A DNA stretch of 20,591 nt from Phycisphaerales bacterium UBA4658 (GCA_002405485.1 DHLW01000113.1:2492-23082); one strand, 5' to 3'; shown: positions 1 through 7,874, counted from the stretch's first letter. Notes: a model not told the origin generated them from the sequence alone. Numbers and translations: made by a program.

Positions 1-201
1 ACGGCCGAGATCGATCTCGGCGACGGTCCCGCGACGGTCTATCCGCCGCGGTCGGCCTCTTGGCCTGTCCATGACAACGTGCGTTCGACGCGCGCCCGCC
101 GCCTGTCCTCAGGCGGCCGCTCCACGCGCGTCACGATGCTTCAACTCTGGAAACGGCTCTCCGCGCTCGGGTTGACCCGGCGCCGATCGCCCGCCACCTG
201 A
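1..201 (+). CDS. 3' end of an unidentified gene (partial)
   Basis: The plus frame starting at base 1 is open from the window edge to a TGA at 199-201, giving about 66 residues of a C-terminus. Codons mostly end in G or C, as in the real genes here. The tail is Arg/Ser-rich (it includes RSTRARRLSSGGRSTR and ends LTRRRSPAT) and matches no domain I recognise. The stop lies 4 bases from the stop of the minus-strand gene at 206-619, a tight convergent arrangement that fits two real genes. The start and most of the gene lie outside the window, so no function can be given. It could still be a chance open frame. Confidence 0.4.
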   Translation, partial: TAEIDLGDGPATVYPPRSASWPVHDNVRSTRARRLSSGGRSTRVTMLQLWKRLSALGLTRRRSPAT

Positions 202-205
202 AGGG

Positions 206-619
206 TCATCGCCCGGGCGGTGGAAGACTCAGCAGCGCCGGGCGAGGCAGGTCCGACACCCGCGGCTCGTGCTCCAGCTCCACGCACCATGCGGCACAAT
301 GAACGGCCGCGCTCCCGCGAAGGTCCACGATCGCCAGCCGAACATGCTCGGCGGCACCGGGCCGAATGCGTCGGCCGTCGCGATCCCGGTCCTTCTCCTC
401 GAGCGAATCCGACTCTCGAATCTGCTCCCACGTCGCCAGACGGGCCGCGCTCGCCGATCGCGGCGAGAACGCGCCGAGATCCTGCGATCGCGCCGCGGCG
501 GGTGAAGCCGCAAGAACCAGCGTCACGATCAACAGGAGCGTCACCCCTGTCGACGTCGCCACCCGGCTCCGCGAGCGGAGGTTCCCGGTGTCCAGAACTG
601 GTCTTGGTCTTCCGGCCAT
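206..619 (-). CDS. Small putative secreted protein, unknown function
   Basis: A 137-residue ORF on the minus strand. The N-terminus has basic residues (about 1-20), then a hydrophobic run VTLLLIVTLVLAASPAAA (about 26-43) with an A-x-A style cleavage region near residues 41-43, so a signal peptide is likely. The mature part is charged (EEKDRDRDGRR near 74-84) and contains two Cys in an HCAAWC motif near the C-terminus; it resembles no family I know. The ATG at 619 has only a weak AAGG directly before it, so the start is uncertain. A TAGAAT hexamer at 682-677 could serve as its -10. The alternative is a chance open frame in GC-rich DNA. Confidence 0.4.
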   Translation of the reverse strand: MAGRPRPVLDTGNLRSRSRVATSTGVTLLLIVTLVLAASPAAARSQDLGAFSPRSASAARLATWEQIRESDSLEEKDRDRDGRRIRPGAAEHVRLAIVDLRGSAAVHCAAWCVELEHEPRVSDLPRPALLSLPPPGR

Positions 620-676
620 GCCTTGGGTCCCGGATCACCGGCGATCGCGCCAAGTGCTCCGCTGACGAACGACTTC

Positions 677-682
677 ATTCTA
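677..682 (-). promoter_or_regulatory. Possible -10 element for the small secreted protein
   Basis: TAGAAT on the minus strand lies about 58 bases upstream of the ATG at 619. No good -35 hexamer is visible at 16-18 bp spacing. The 620-820 interval otherwise holds only a short GC-rich inverted repeat at about 691-715 and no convincing gene. Confidence 0.25.
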
Positions 683-809
683 TCGGCATTCTGCCGCCCA
701 AGTGCGGCCCGGCAGACGCAACAAGAACCAAAACCGTACATTCCCAATCGAAGCGTCCGAAAAGGCATCCTCGGTCACGCCTGAGGATTCCATGCCGGTC
801 CCAATTTCC

Positions 810-815
810 TACCCT
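810..815 (+). promoter_or_regulatory. Possible leaderless -10 element of the HIT gene
   Basis: TACCCT, then CTCAC (5 nt), then the ATG at 821. The bases before the ATG are pyrimidine-rich and contain no Shine-Dalgarno sequence. This matches the TANNNT-N6-start pattern of other genes in the window, one base shorter. No clear -35 is seen. Confidence 0.35.
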
Positions 816-820
816 CTCAC

Positions 821-1228
821 ATGACCATTTTCTCCAAGATCATCGCCGGCGAGATTCCCTGCTTCAAGGTCTACGAGGATCCGCACGTGCTCGCCTTCCT
901 GGACATCAACCCCCTCTCTCCCGGGCACACCCTCGTCATTCCCAAGGAGCCGAGGGCCCACGTGCACGAGCTCTCCGACGAGTCGGCCGCCGCCATCGGT
1001 CGAGCCCTCCCCCGAATCTGCCGAGCCATCCTGAAGGCCACAGGAGCCGCGTCCTACAACATCCTCCAGAACAACGGTTCGGCGGCCCATCAGGTGGTCA
1101 TGCACGTCCACTTCCACATCATCCCCAAGTTCCCCGATGGTCGGGGGCTGGGCATCGGCTGGTCCGCGGGCACGCTCGAACGGGCTGCCGGTGCGGACCT
1201 GGCTCAGAAGATCGCGTCTGCCTTGTGA
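821..1228 (+). CDS. HIT (histidine triad) family nucleotide hydrolase
   Basis: The 135-residue protein has the complete HIT fold signature. It opens with TIFSKIIAGEIPCFKVYED, the N-terminal strand typical of the HINT/PKCI-1 branch. It continues with LAFLDINPLSPGHTLVIPK (about 24-42), an N-N-G segment (84-86), and the catalytic triad motif HVHFHII with His95, His97 and His99. By family knowledge the middle His is the nucleophile that hydrolyses nucleoside phosphoramidates such as AMP-linked amines; the physiological substrate is usually unknown. Length and order are normal for the family, and it is expected to be cytosolic. The start is the ATG beginning MTIF; it lacks an SD and may be leaderless. 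A META-domain lipoprotein follows 41 bases later on the same strand. Confidence 0.95.
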   Translation: MTIFSKIIAGEIPCFKVYEDPHVLAFLDINPLSPGHTLVIPKEPRAHVHELSDESAAAIGRALPRICRAILKATGAASYNILQNNGSAAHQVVMHVHFHIIPKFPDGRGLGIGWSAGTLERAAGADLAQKIASAL

Positions 1229-1269
1229 ACACCCCGCGTGCACCACGCCGCACACCGGAGTCCCCTGAC

Positions 1270-1701
1270 ATGCGAATGCTGCTTTCCGTCCTCCTTCTTG
1301 GAGTCGCCACGCTGGCCCTTGCCGCCTGCTCGGGCCCCAAGCCCAATCGCGCCGATCGGCCCGAGCTGTCCTCCATTGCCGGACGGTCCTGGACCGCGAT
1401 CCAGCTCAACGGCAAGGACATCCCCACCGAGCCCGCCAAAATCACGATCGAGTTCATGGAGGACTCCCGAATCGGCGGCTTCGCCGGGGTCAATCGGTAC
1501 TTCGGCGGCTACTCAAGCCCAAGGCCTGGGTCCGTCTCCTTCTCCGGCGTCGGATCAACCAAGATGGCCGGCCCGCCCGACGCCATGCAACGCGAGACCG
1601 AGTTCTTCAACGCGCTGAGCGCCGCCGACGGCTATCGCGTGCGTGGTGCGATTCTCGACCTCCTGGCAGGCGATCGCGTGCTCGTGCGTTTCAGGTACTG
1701 A
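1270..1701 (+). CDS. META-domain (HslJ-like) lipoprotein
   Basis: A 143-residue protein with a lipoprotein signal peptide: MRMLLSVLLLGVATLALAAC, lipobox L-A-A-C with the lipidated Cys at residue 20. The mature part resembles the META domain (DUF306) of HslJ: a G-x-x-W start (GRSWTAIQLNGKDI), a F-x-x-x-x-R-I-G-G-F-A-G-x-N segment (about 62-76), then STKMAGP with the short acidic/aromatic helix RETEFFNAL, and a closing strand containing DRVLVRFRY. In HslJ and relatives this domain is envelope-associated and linked to stress or antibiotic tolerance; the biochemical role is unknown. GGAG lies 9 nt before the ATG at 1270, which decides the start. An open frame runs much further upstream but has no protein-like content. 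Confidence 0.88.
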   Translation: MRMLLSVLLLGVATLALAACSGPKPNRADRPELSSIAGRSWTAIQLNGKDIPTEPAKITIEFMEDSRIGGFAGVNRYFGGYSSPRPGSVSFSGVGSTKMAGPPDAMQRETEFFNALSAADGYRVRGAILDLLAGDRVLVRFRY

Positions 1702-1726
1702 CTCCGCGCACTCATCCGTTCATCGA

Positions 1727-1732
1727 TACGCT
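1727..1732 (+). promoter_or_regulatory. Leaderless -10 element (TACGCT) of the RidA gene
   Basis: TACGCT is followed by TGCCGA (6 nt) and the ATG at 1739. No Shine-Dalgarno sequence precedes the ATG. It is the same TANNNT-N6-start arrangement as at rsmB, hpt, the Nudix gene and the glycosyltransferase. No recognisable -35. Confidence 0.45.
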
Positions 1733-1738
1733 TGCCGA

Positions 1739-2212
1739 ATGAGCACCCATAGCCCGGACCCCGAAGCCGTCCTCGCCCGCCTCGGGCTCGCCCTTCCGAC
1801 GCCGGCCGCTCCGGTGGCGGCGTACATCCCCAGCCGGCTCGCGGGCAACCTGCTGTTCATCAGCGGGCAAATCCCGATCCGCGACGGCAAGCTCATGGCG
1901 ACTGGTCCGGTGCCATCGGCGGTGTCGCTTGAAGTCGCACGAGCCTGTGCCGCCCAGTGCACACTGAACGGGCTCGCGGCGACCAAGGCCGCGCTCGGCT
2001 CGCTCACCAGGGTCCACCAGATCGTTCGTGTCGGGTGCTTTGTCGCCTGCGACAACGGCTTCGGCGACCAGCCGAAGATCGCCAACGCCGCAAGCGAGCT
2101 GCTGATGGAGGTGTTCGGCGACGCCGGTCGGCACGCGCGTGCCGCGGTCGGCACCAATGCACTGCCCCTGAACGTGCCAGTCGAGATCGAGTTCCTCATC
2201 GAGGTGCGATAG
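1739..2212 (+). CDS. RidA (YjgF/YER057c/UK114) family protein
   Basis: A 157-residue protein of the RidA superfamily, members of which hydrolyse reactive enamine/imine intermediates released by PLP enzymes. An N-terminal extension of about 28 residues (LARLGLALPTPAAPVAAY) is typical of the longer YjgF_endoribonc subgroup. The core shows LLFISGQIPIRDGKL (38-52), a helix ALGSLTRVHQIVRVGCFVACD, and the C-terminal block HARAAVGTNALPLNVPVEIE with Arg134 at the position of the substrate-binding Arg of RidA. It is probably a cytosolic trimer. The ATG at 1739 gives the family's normal N-terminus; upstream codons in the same frame lie inside the preceding gene. It converges with the zinc-ribbon gene, with 6 bases between the stops. 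The substrate of this subgroup is not established. Confidence 0.92.
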   Translation: MSTHSPDPEAVLARLGLALPTPAAPVAAYIPSRLAGNLLFISGQIPIRDGKLMATGPVPSAVSLEVARACAAQCTLNGLAATKAALGSLTRVHQIVRVGCFVACDNGFGDQPKIANAASELLMEVFGDAGRHARAAVGTNALPLNVPVEIEFLIEVR

Positions 2213-2218
2213 TCGCAC

Positions 2219-2638
2219 CTAGAGCGTCCGCCGAGTCTTCGGCGGGCCATGCCTGATGGGAATGAGCGCGACCGGCTCGGCGTCCTTGGACGACCCTCGG
2301 CCTCGATACGGGGTCCCGCATTCAGGGCATTGCAGCCCCGCCGCCGGCAAGGCCGACAGGTCATAACGGCACTTGGTGCACTCGTGCGGCTGGGGCGGAC
2401 GCGGCAGCAGCGCGATGTAGTACCCAACTGCGCCGGTCAGCAGGACGTAGGGCCAAAGAATCACACCCGTGAAAATCCGCGCCGCGTCCGGCATCTTGTC
2501 CCACCACGCCCGCATCAGCATCGCGATGAGCACCATCCCCACCACCGACACCGTCACGACCAGGAACGCCGGCCACTGCCGACGCCAGTGCATCGCAAGC
2601 CCCCACACCACACAGGCGAAGATCGGGAAAATCAGCAC
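2219..2638 (-). CDS. Membrane protein with C-terminal zinc ribbon
   Basis: About 139 residues from a GTG at 2638, chosen because AAGG lies 8 nt before it and the protein then begins with a transmembrane helix; the frame stays open to a start at 2710. Three hydrophobic segments can be seen: VLIFPIFACVVWGLAMHW, WPAFLVVTVSVVGMVLIAML and TGVILWPYVLLTGAVGYY. They are followed by a cytoplasmic ribbon with CTKCRYDLS and CPECGTPY, giving four Cys in two C-x2-C pairs about 15 residues apart. Planctomycetes carry many small membrane proteins with this Y-D-L...CPECG ribbon; none that I know has an assigned function. It is the last gene of the minus-strand run containing the DUF444 gene, 137 bases downstream of it. 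Role unknown. Confidence 0.75.
   Translation of the reverse strand: MLIFPIFACVVWGLAMHWRRQWPAFLVVTVSVVGMVLIAMLMRAWWDKMPDAARIFTGVILWPYVLLTGAVGYYIALLPRPPQPHECTKCRYDLSALPAAGLQCPECGTPYRGRGSSKDAEPVALIPIRHGPPKTRRTL
2228..2245 (+). terminator. Possible terminator hairpin after the RidA gene
   Basis: CCGCCGA-GTCT-TCGGCGG forms a perfect 7-bp stem with a 4-nt loop, starting 15 bases after the RidA stop. No T-tract follows on either strand, so any termination would be Rho-dependent or non-canonical. It also encodes the last residues of the convergent zinc-ribbon gene. Confidence 0.3.
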
Positions 2639-2775
2639 GCGGTCGGCCTTGGAAGTCCGGGGCGCATGCCCCGTCTGGACCAAGTGTACTTCGAACCTCG
2701 CAGCCCGCACGCTTCACCGACGAACCACAAAACGACTCGGAGGTACGCAATACCGGTCACGATCAACGGTTCGGC

Positions 2776-3876
2776 TCACTTGCCCGCCTTGAAGAAGGTC
2801 CGCAGCGACTCGAAGATGTCATCCCGGCTATTCACCCGGCTGGTGACCACCTTGCCCGCGTCCGGCCCGCCACCGCTCGTCGGAAACGCCTCCCGCACCA
2901 CGTTGATGAAGCTCCCCGATCCGTACGGGCTGGCGACCTGGCAGTAGCCGAACATGTTGCACTGCGGCAGCAGCCCCTTCTCGATGAGCTGCACGCACGT
3001 GCGGTTGTCGCTCTCTGAGGAGTTGTCGCCATCGGAGAAGTGGAACAGGTATGTGTTCCACTCCGCGGGGTCATAGTGGGCTTCCAGCAGCTCCTTGCAC
3101 TTCTGGTACGCGCTGGAGATCCGCGTTCCGCCATCCTCCCGCACGCTGAAGAACGTCCGGCGATCCACTTCCTGGGCGGCCACGTCGTGCACGATGTACC
3201 GGCTCTCGATCCCCTCGTAGTTTCGCCTCAGCCAGGTCTCGATCCAGAACGCCTCCAGCCGGACAAGTTCCTTCTGCTCGTCTCCCATCGATCCCGAAAC
3301 GTCCATCATGTACACGATGAGCGCGTTGCTCTGCGGCTTCCTGACCTCCTCCCACGATCGGTACCTCAAGTCGCGCCGAATCGGGATGATCACCGGATCG
3401 TTCGGGTCATATTGACCAAGCGCAAGCTGCCGCTTGAGCGCCTCGCGATACGAACGCTTGAAGTGCCGCAGACTCGCCGGCCCGGTCGGGCGAATTCCCG
3501 AGTACTCGTCCCGAATCGTCGTGATCGTGTGCTGCCCCTTGGGCTCGATCCGCGGAAGCTGAAGCTCCTCGCCCAGAATGTCGGCAAGCTCTTCGAGTGA
3601 GACATCCACCTCCATCAGGTGCTTGCCCGGCTGGTCCCCCCCCTGCCCCTTGCCCACGCCCTGCCCTTCCTCCCCATCGCCCATCCCGACGCCGCCAGAG
3701 TTGTCGCCATACCGGAACGTCGGGATGTCGATGTCGTGCACCGGGACCGAGACGTACTTCCCGCCCTCCTGCCCGACGAAATCGCCGCGGGAAATGAACC
3801 GCTTCAGGTCACGGCGGATCTTCCCACGCACGATCTGGCGGAAGCGCTGATGGTCTTGTTCGATCTTGTTGATCAT
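2776..3876 (-). CDS. DUF444 (YeaH/YhbH) family VWA-like protein
   Basis: A 366-residue protein of the DUF444 family, normal family length. The N-terminus [20 protein letters not shown] and the nearby K-R-F-I-S-R-G-D match the family start. A Gly-rich linker (about 57-83) follows, then the [18 protein letters not shown] region, and a VWA-type domain with MIDAS motif D-V-S-G-S-M-G (Asp192, Ser194, Ser196). [12 protein letters not shown] later supplies further conserved acids. In E. coli and Bacillus relatives it is co-expressed with the PrkA/YeaG serine kinase and often SpoVR, in starvation or sporulation programmes. The start is the ATG at 3876, 9 nt after GGAGGTG; the frame is open 32 codons further but without protein-like sequence. 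No prkA or spoVR is in this window. Confidence 0.93.
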   Translation of the reverse strand: MINKIEQDHQRFRQIVRGKIRRDLKRFISRGDFVGQEGGKYVSVPVHDIDIPTFRYGDNSGGVGMGDGEEGQGVGKGQGGDQPGKHLMEVDVSLEELADILGEELQLPRIEPKGQHTITTIRDEYSGIRPTGPASLRHFKRSYREALKRQLALGQYDPNDPVIIPIRRDLRYRSWEEVRKPQSNALIVYMMDVSGSMGDEQKELVRLEAFWIETWLRRNYEGIESRYIVHDVAAQEVDRRTFFSVREDGGTRISSAYQKCKELLEAHYDPAEWNTYLFHFSDGDNSSESDNRTCVQLIEKGLLPQCNMFGYCQVASPYGSGSFINVVREAFPTSGGGPDAGKVVTSRVNSRDDIFESLRTFFKAGK

Positions 3877-3885
3877 CCCGCCACA

Positions 3886-3892
3886 CACCTCC
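3886..3892 (-). promoter_or_regulatory. Strong ribosome binding site of the DUF444 gene
   Basis: GGAGGTG on the minus strand, 9 nt before the ATG at 3876. It settles the start against an in-frame candidate at 3972. Confidence 0.7.
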
Positions 3893-3976
3893 AGTCCCCG
3901 GTGGGACAGCGACGCCATCGCATCGGCCCGTGTCGCACTGCCCATGCGGCCGCCCTGTGCGCACGCCGACAATCCG

Positions 3977-3988
3977 CCCCGATCGGGG
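3977..3988. repeat. Perfect 12-bp palindrome CCCCGATCGGGG
   Basis: A perfect dyad in the 289-bp gap between the LPG-synthase-like gene and the DUF444 gene, about 100 bases upstream of the DUF444 start. It could be an operator half-site pair or part of a structured 5' leader. Nothing shows which, and such palindromes arise easily in GC-rich DNA. Confidence 0.25.
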
Positions 3989-4062
3989 ATCGGCTCCTGC
4001 CGTTATCGGAAGTCCCCCGATCCATCCCCCACACTCCACTGGACCCCCGCCGGTTCCGGCAC

Positions 4063-4093
4063 CCCAACTTGGGTGGGAGCGTCCGACGCTCCC
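4063..4093. repeat. Paired palindromes, possible terminator or REP-like element
   Basis: Two adjacent dyads: CCCAA-C-TTGGG (4063-4073) and GGGAGCGT-CCG-ACGCTCCC (4075-4093, a perfect 8-bp stem with 3-nt loop). They lie about 70 bases downstream of the LPG-synthase-like stop on the minus strand, so they may terminate that transcript, but there is no T-tract. The compact double-palindrome form resembles dispersed REP-type repeats. The rest of the 3877-4165 gap shows no gene. Confidence 0.4.
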
Positions 4094-4165
4094 CCATTCC
4101 GTGCATACGCCGACCGGATCGCAACAGTTTCCAAAACCCGTCCGTGCCGCACGCACCGCGGAGTT

Positions 4166-5164
4166 TCAGGGGGCTCCACCGTGCTCTTTGGCCGCGTGCA
4201 GACGACGCGAGAGCCACACGTATGAGAGCAAGCCCACCGGAATCGCGCAAACGATCTCCGCCGCTCGTGTGACCAGATCCGCCTGGAGCCCGGGCAGGAC
4301 TCCGCCCGCGGCGCCGGGCCCTGCGTCCTGCCCCCGCCGGAACACACTGGACGCGATCCCGACCGTCCATTCCCGCAGCCCGAGCTGCACGGGCATCTGC
4401 CCTGCGATCTGCGAGACGCCGGCAAAGATCACGCACGTCGCAAAGTCGGTCGGCTCCCCGATGAGCTCGAAGGCCAGCATGTACCGCAGGGCCCACAGCA
4501 GCGTGTCGAGGACCCGCAGCAGCACGCACAGGCCAAGCTCCCGGATCAGCCCCGAGGCCACCGTGATCTGCTGGGCCCGAAGCATCCGCCCCGCCGCCAC
4601 CAGGGCCGCGACCGCTACCCCGCCCGCCCCGAGCACCACGAGCCACCGCAGTCCGGTCTGGCGGTCCACGGGCATCCCCAGGGCCACCGCCGCCAGCGTC
4701 AAGATGATCGCAACGCTTCCGGCGAGCGTCGCCAGCACAAGCACCAGCAGTGAGTGCGTGACCGGGATGCCGCTGATCACCCGGTGATATGCCACTCGGC
4801 CGATGAGCCCGGGCTTCATCGGCAGCATGTTCAAAAGCCACGCGCTCCCGATCAGCCCGCACATCTCCCACCATCCGACGCGCCCGAATCGGCGAGTCAG
4901 AATCCAGAACACGGTCGTCGTGAGCGCCAGGCTTGTGAGCGGCATCACCACCACCGCGGCCACCACCCACATCGGCGCTGATCGGGCCGACATCCACGCA
5001 CGCTCCAGCGGCTCGCGCTGGACGAGCACCACCGTCACCGCCGCGACGATCAGGAAAACACCCACGGTCCACTTCAGCAGTGCCCCGAGCGTGCTCCGCC
5101 GCCCATCCCCGGGGGGCGGGCGAACAGGCAGATCTGTCGGTCCGCCGACTCGACCCATGCGCAC
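4166..5164 (-). CDS. LPG-synthase transmembrane-region (YbhN/AglD-type) membrane protein
   Basis: About 332 residues, polytopic, with roughly eight hydrophobic helices. They include LLKWTVGVFLIVAAVTVVLV near the N-terminus, WVVAAVVVMPLTSLALTTTV, a long pair around 140-165, and a C-terminal helix ending in LLSYVWLSRR. The pattern with LNMLPMKPG after the second or third helix and QMPVQLGLREW (about 262-272, carrying the conserved Gly-x-x-Glu) fits the lysylphosphatidylglycerol synthase TM-region family (PF03706). Family members act as flippases or carriers, or accompany glycosyltransferases; this one lacks the cytosolic aminoacyl-transferase domain of MprF. Start: GTG at 5164 or ATG at 5158. 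A GAGAG lies just upstream and the gap from the TPR gene's stop is 4 bases, so the two are probably translationally coupled. Confidence 0.8.
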   Translation of the reverse strand: MRMGRVGGPTDLPVRPPPGDGRRSTLGALLKWTVGVFLIVAAVTVVLVQREPLERAWMSARSAPMWVVAAVVVMPLTSLALTTTVFWILTRRFGRVGWWEMCGLIGSAWLLNMLPMKPGLIGRVAYHRVISGIPVTHSLLVLVLATLAGSVAIILTLAAVALGMPVDRQTGLRWLVVLGAGGVAVAALVAAGRMLRAQQITVASGLIRELGLCVLLRVLDTLLWALRYMLAFELIGEPTDFATCVIFAGVSQIAGQMPVQLGLREWTVGIASSVFRRGQDAGPGAAGGVLPGLQADLVTRAAEIVCAIPVGLLSYVWLSRRLHAAKEHGGAP

Positions 5165-5168
5165 GCTC

Positions 5169-7862
5169 TCAGAAGATCATCGGAACAGGAGCAGGATCGG
5201 GCGGGACGGCGGGCGGCAGCACCCGCTCGGGGGGCTTCGGCGCGGTCTCATTCTCCGGAGGCGAGCCACCCGGACGGGACCCGGCGCCCGAAGCCGACGC
5301 GGCCGGATCCTGATCCGGCGTCGTCTGGCTCTGGCGCGGCTCATGCCTGGGCGCCGACGCTGCGATGAGCTTCGGCACCATCGGATCTCGCGTCGTGATG
5401 CCCGGTCGATCCTCCTCGATCCGACGCTTGACCAGATTGGCCAGTTCCGTCAGCCGCGGTGTGTTCAGCACCGCGGGGAGGCTGAGCAGCGGATCATCGG
5501 CCCGAAAAACACGTGTCCCGATGAGCACGGCCAGGACCTGCTCATCGGTCTCTTCCGCGGCCATCTGATCGACACGGAGGCACGGCTGCACCTTGCGGCT
5601 GGGCGGAAGCAACGAGAGCACCAGGATCTTGGTCGCCCGGTCCATGCTCGAGAATCGCCGTGCAAGAAGCTCGATCAGACGATCCAGATCGCCAAACTCC
5701 AGTTCCGAGTTCGGATTGGCGATCTGGAGCTTGAGCGACTGCAGCGTGTCCGAGAGCTCGCGCGGCCCGGCGACCTCGATCGCTCGCCGCAGCGCGTCGA
5801 CCACCGCCGACGTCCGCGACGGCGCGCTTCGCAGAAGAGGAGCCGTCTCCGCCGAGATCGAGCCCGGTCCCGGCTCAAAGAGCCGCTGCGGGGAGATCTC
5901 AAAGCCCTGCAGGACCCTCCAGCGGATGCGTGCCTGCGACGAGCCCACCCACTCCAGGTCATAGCTGAGGGCGCCAAGGTCGGGCCACACGATCGCTTCG
6001 ACGCTCTCGTCGCGTTCAAGCCGCAAGCGTCGATCCATCGCGACGATGTGCACGTACTCGCTGCCGGGAAGCCGAGCGCTCCCCAGGTCGATCACCGGCA
6101 CGAACATCAACCGGCTGCTGATGGGCTTGTCCGCGCCCAGCGCCAGAGGAATCGGCGAGATATTGCGAAGCGTCACCCGAAGGGGCGTGCGCTCCACGGC
6201 GTTGATCTCCGATCGCAGCGGACGCACGTCCAGCGACATCACCCGTCGCGGCGACTCCACCATCTCCTCAAGCCAGATCGGCACGTCCGCGGCCATGGCC
6301 TCGAGTTGACGGGCCTCCTCGCTGAGTGCGGGAAGCCGACCCGCGATGGCCCTGATCCGCGTTCGCGCATAGGCATCGGCAAGCTCCCCCGGCACACGGC
6401 GCATCACCCCGAAGTACCGACGCACGGCCTCGGCCTTGTCGCCGGTTTTCTCGGCCAGCACCGCAAGCCCAAGCTCGCACATCGGGTCGTCCGCGCCCGC
6501 CTCCAGCGCCCGGCGTGCCGACTCCGATTCCCCGGCCCGCAGCAGCCGCCAGGCTCCGAATCGCCTCAGCATCGCGGGATCGGTCGTGCCCAATCGGACC
6601 AGTTCGTCCAGCCCTTGCGCCGCTTCGGGCAGATCCAGCCCTGTCCACAGTCGCAGCCAGACCAGCTCCCTGAGCATCGTCAGACGGAGTTGCTCGGCCT
6701 GATTCTCGTCAATGTCGGATGGTCTGCGCGTCGGGTCGGTCAGCACCGCGATGGCCTGCTGGGTCGACGCTGCGAGCTCCCGAAGCGTGGTCGCGCTGCG
6801 CTCGGCGTCGCCCATGGCCGCGGCGCTCAGCACCCGCACCCGCTCGCGATCCGGAGCCAGTCGGACGTTCTCCTCCGTCGGCAGCGTGTCCACCGGAAGC
6901 CCGGCCTCCAGCAACTGCCGCCGCCGCTCGTTCACCCAACTGCGCTCCCGCTCCAGCATCCCCGAGAGTCGGCTGAACACGGCCTCCGGCCCCGCCGCGT
7001 TCCACTCGGCGATGTCGATCGCCAGCTCCTGTGCCGACGAGAGCTCGAGTTGCCTGGAGCTGGCAAGGACCCTCAGCAACCGTGCGAACCGCCATGCGCC
7101 GTCGGGGGCGCCGCCGGCGTTCAGTTCGCGCACGCACGCCGCCAGCGTGGCCTGATCGAATGGGTCCGCCTTCAGCACCGTCAGCAGCAGCAGTTCGAAG
7201 CGGCCCACCGGATCATCCACCCGCTGGGTGTAGAACGCCAGGGCCAGCATCGCGGCGTCCTTGTTCGTCGGGTCCAGCTCGACGGCCTGCGAGAGCATCG
7301 CCGCGAAGCGATCCACGTCCCCGCGCTCCCGATAGAGCAACGCCGCGTCCAGCGCGAGCCGGCTGCGCACGCTCGCATCGATTCCGCGGCCGGCATCGCC
7401 CAGGAACGTGCCATACGCCGCCAGTCGCTCGTCCACCGTCTGCAGATCCCCGATCGCGCCGCTGATCACCCGGAGCAGCGCCACCGTGTCACCAGGATCG
7501 AGTGCAACCAGCGTTCTGGCGATCTCGCGGACCGTCGTCTCATCCCCGGCATTCTCCGCGGCTTCCATTCGAAGACGCAGCAGCGTCTGATCGCGCGGCA
7601 GCAGCGCCGTCGCCGACAAGAGCACGTTGGTCGCAATCCGGAAGTCGTCCTTCGTCGGGCTTTCCGCAAGCTTGAGGTCCACCAGCACCGTCCTGGCGAC
7701 GGCGTGCGCGGCGAGCATCTCCAGGGGGTGCCGCTCAGGCGGATCCGGCTCCATGCCGTGCGCCATGCCGCTGGCCAGCAGCAGGGCCAGCGGGCCGATC
7801 ACCCACCGCCAAGACCGCGTACCCGCCGGGAGTCGCGTGCGTCGACCTGTCCATGGCCTCAC
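5169..7862 (-). CDS. Large exported TPR-like protein, unknown function
   Basis: 897 residues from a GTG at 7862, chosen because GGAGGT lies exactly 6 nt upstream and the protein then starts with a clear signal peptide: basic region (about 7-19), hydrophobic VIGPLALLLASGMAHG (21-36), cleavage probably after A-H-G. Residues about 60-500 are helical, with TPR-like units such as LLRLRMEAAENAGDETTVRE and ALLYRERGDVDRFAAMLSQA followed by V-E-L-D-P-T-N. A beta-rich section follows (LRVTLRNISPIPLALG), then helices containing LPPSRKVQPCLRV, and a Pro/Ser-rich tail of about 65 residues. No catalytic motif is seen. It probably acts as a periplasmic scaffold. The LPG-synthase-like gene starts 4 bases after its stop, suggesting a joint role. 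Confidence 0.8.
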   Translation of the reverse strand: MRPWTGRRTRLPAGTRSWRWVIGPLALLLASGMAHGMEPDPPERHPLEMLAAHAVARTVLVDLKLAESPTKDDFRIATNVLLSATALLPRDQTLLRLRMEAAENAGDETTVREIARTLVALDPGDTVALLRVISGAIGDLQTVDERLAAYGTFLGDAGRGIDASVRSRLALDAALLYRERGDVDRFAAMLSQAVELDPTNKDAAMLALAFYTQRVDDPVGRFELLLLTVLKADPFDQATLAACVRELNAGGAPDGAWRFARLLRVLASSRQLELSSAQELAIDIAEWNAAGPEAVFSRLSGMLERERSWVNERRRQLLEAGLPVDTLPTEENVRLAPDRERVRVLSAAAMGDAERSATTLRELAASTQQAIAVLTDPTRRPSDIDENQAEQLRLTMLRELVWLRLWTGLDLPEAAQGLDELVRLGTTDPAMLRRFGAWRLLRAGESESARRALEAGADDPMCELGLAVLAEKTGDKAEAVRRYFGVMRRVPGELADAYARTRIRAIAGRLPALSEEARQLEAMAADVPIWLEEMVESPRRVMSLDVRPLRSEINAVERTPLRVTLRNISPIPLALGADKPISSRLMFVPVIDLGSARLPGSEYVHIVAMDRRLRLERDESVEAIVWPDLGALSYDLEWVGSSQARIRWRVLQGFEISPQRLFEPGPGSISAETAPLLRSAPSRTSAVVDALRRAIEVAGPRELSDTLQSLKLQIANPNSELEFGDLDRLIELLARRFSSMDRATKILVLSLLPPSRKVQPCLRVDQMAAEETDEQVLAVLIGTRVFRADDPLLSLPAVLNTPRLTELANLVKRRIEEDRPGITTRDPMVPKLIAASAPRHEPRQSQTTPDQDPAASASGAGSRPGGSPPENETAPKPPERVLPPAVPPDPAPVPMIF

Positions 7863-7868
7863 GTTCCG

Positions 7869-7874
7869 ACCTCC
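7869..7874 (-). promoter_or_regulatory. Ribosome binding site fixing a GTG start
   Basis: GGAGGT on the minus strand with 6-nt spacing to the GTG at 7862. It decides the start of the TPR-like gene against an in-frame start at 7934. Confidence 0.7.

Noticed and set aside
220..1269. Upstream part of the long plus frame that ends in the META lipoprotein
   Set aside because: The sequence before 1270 is Arg/Pro-rich without domains and overlaps the HIT gene in another frame. The lipoprotein signal peptide and GGAG at 1270 define the real start.
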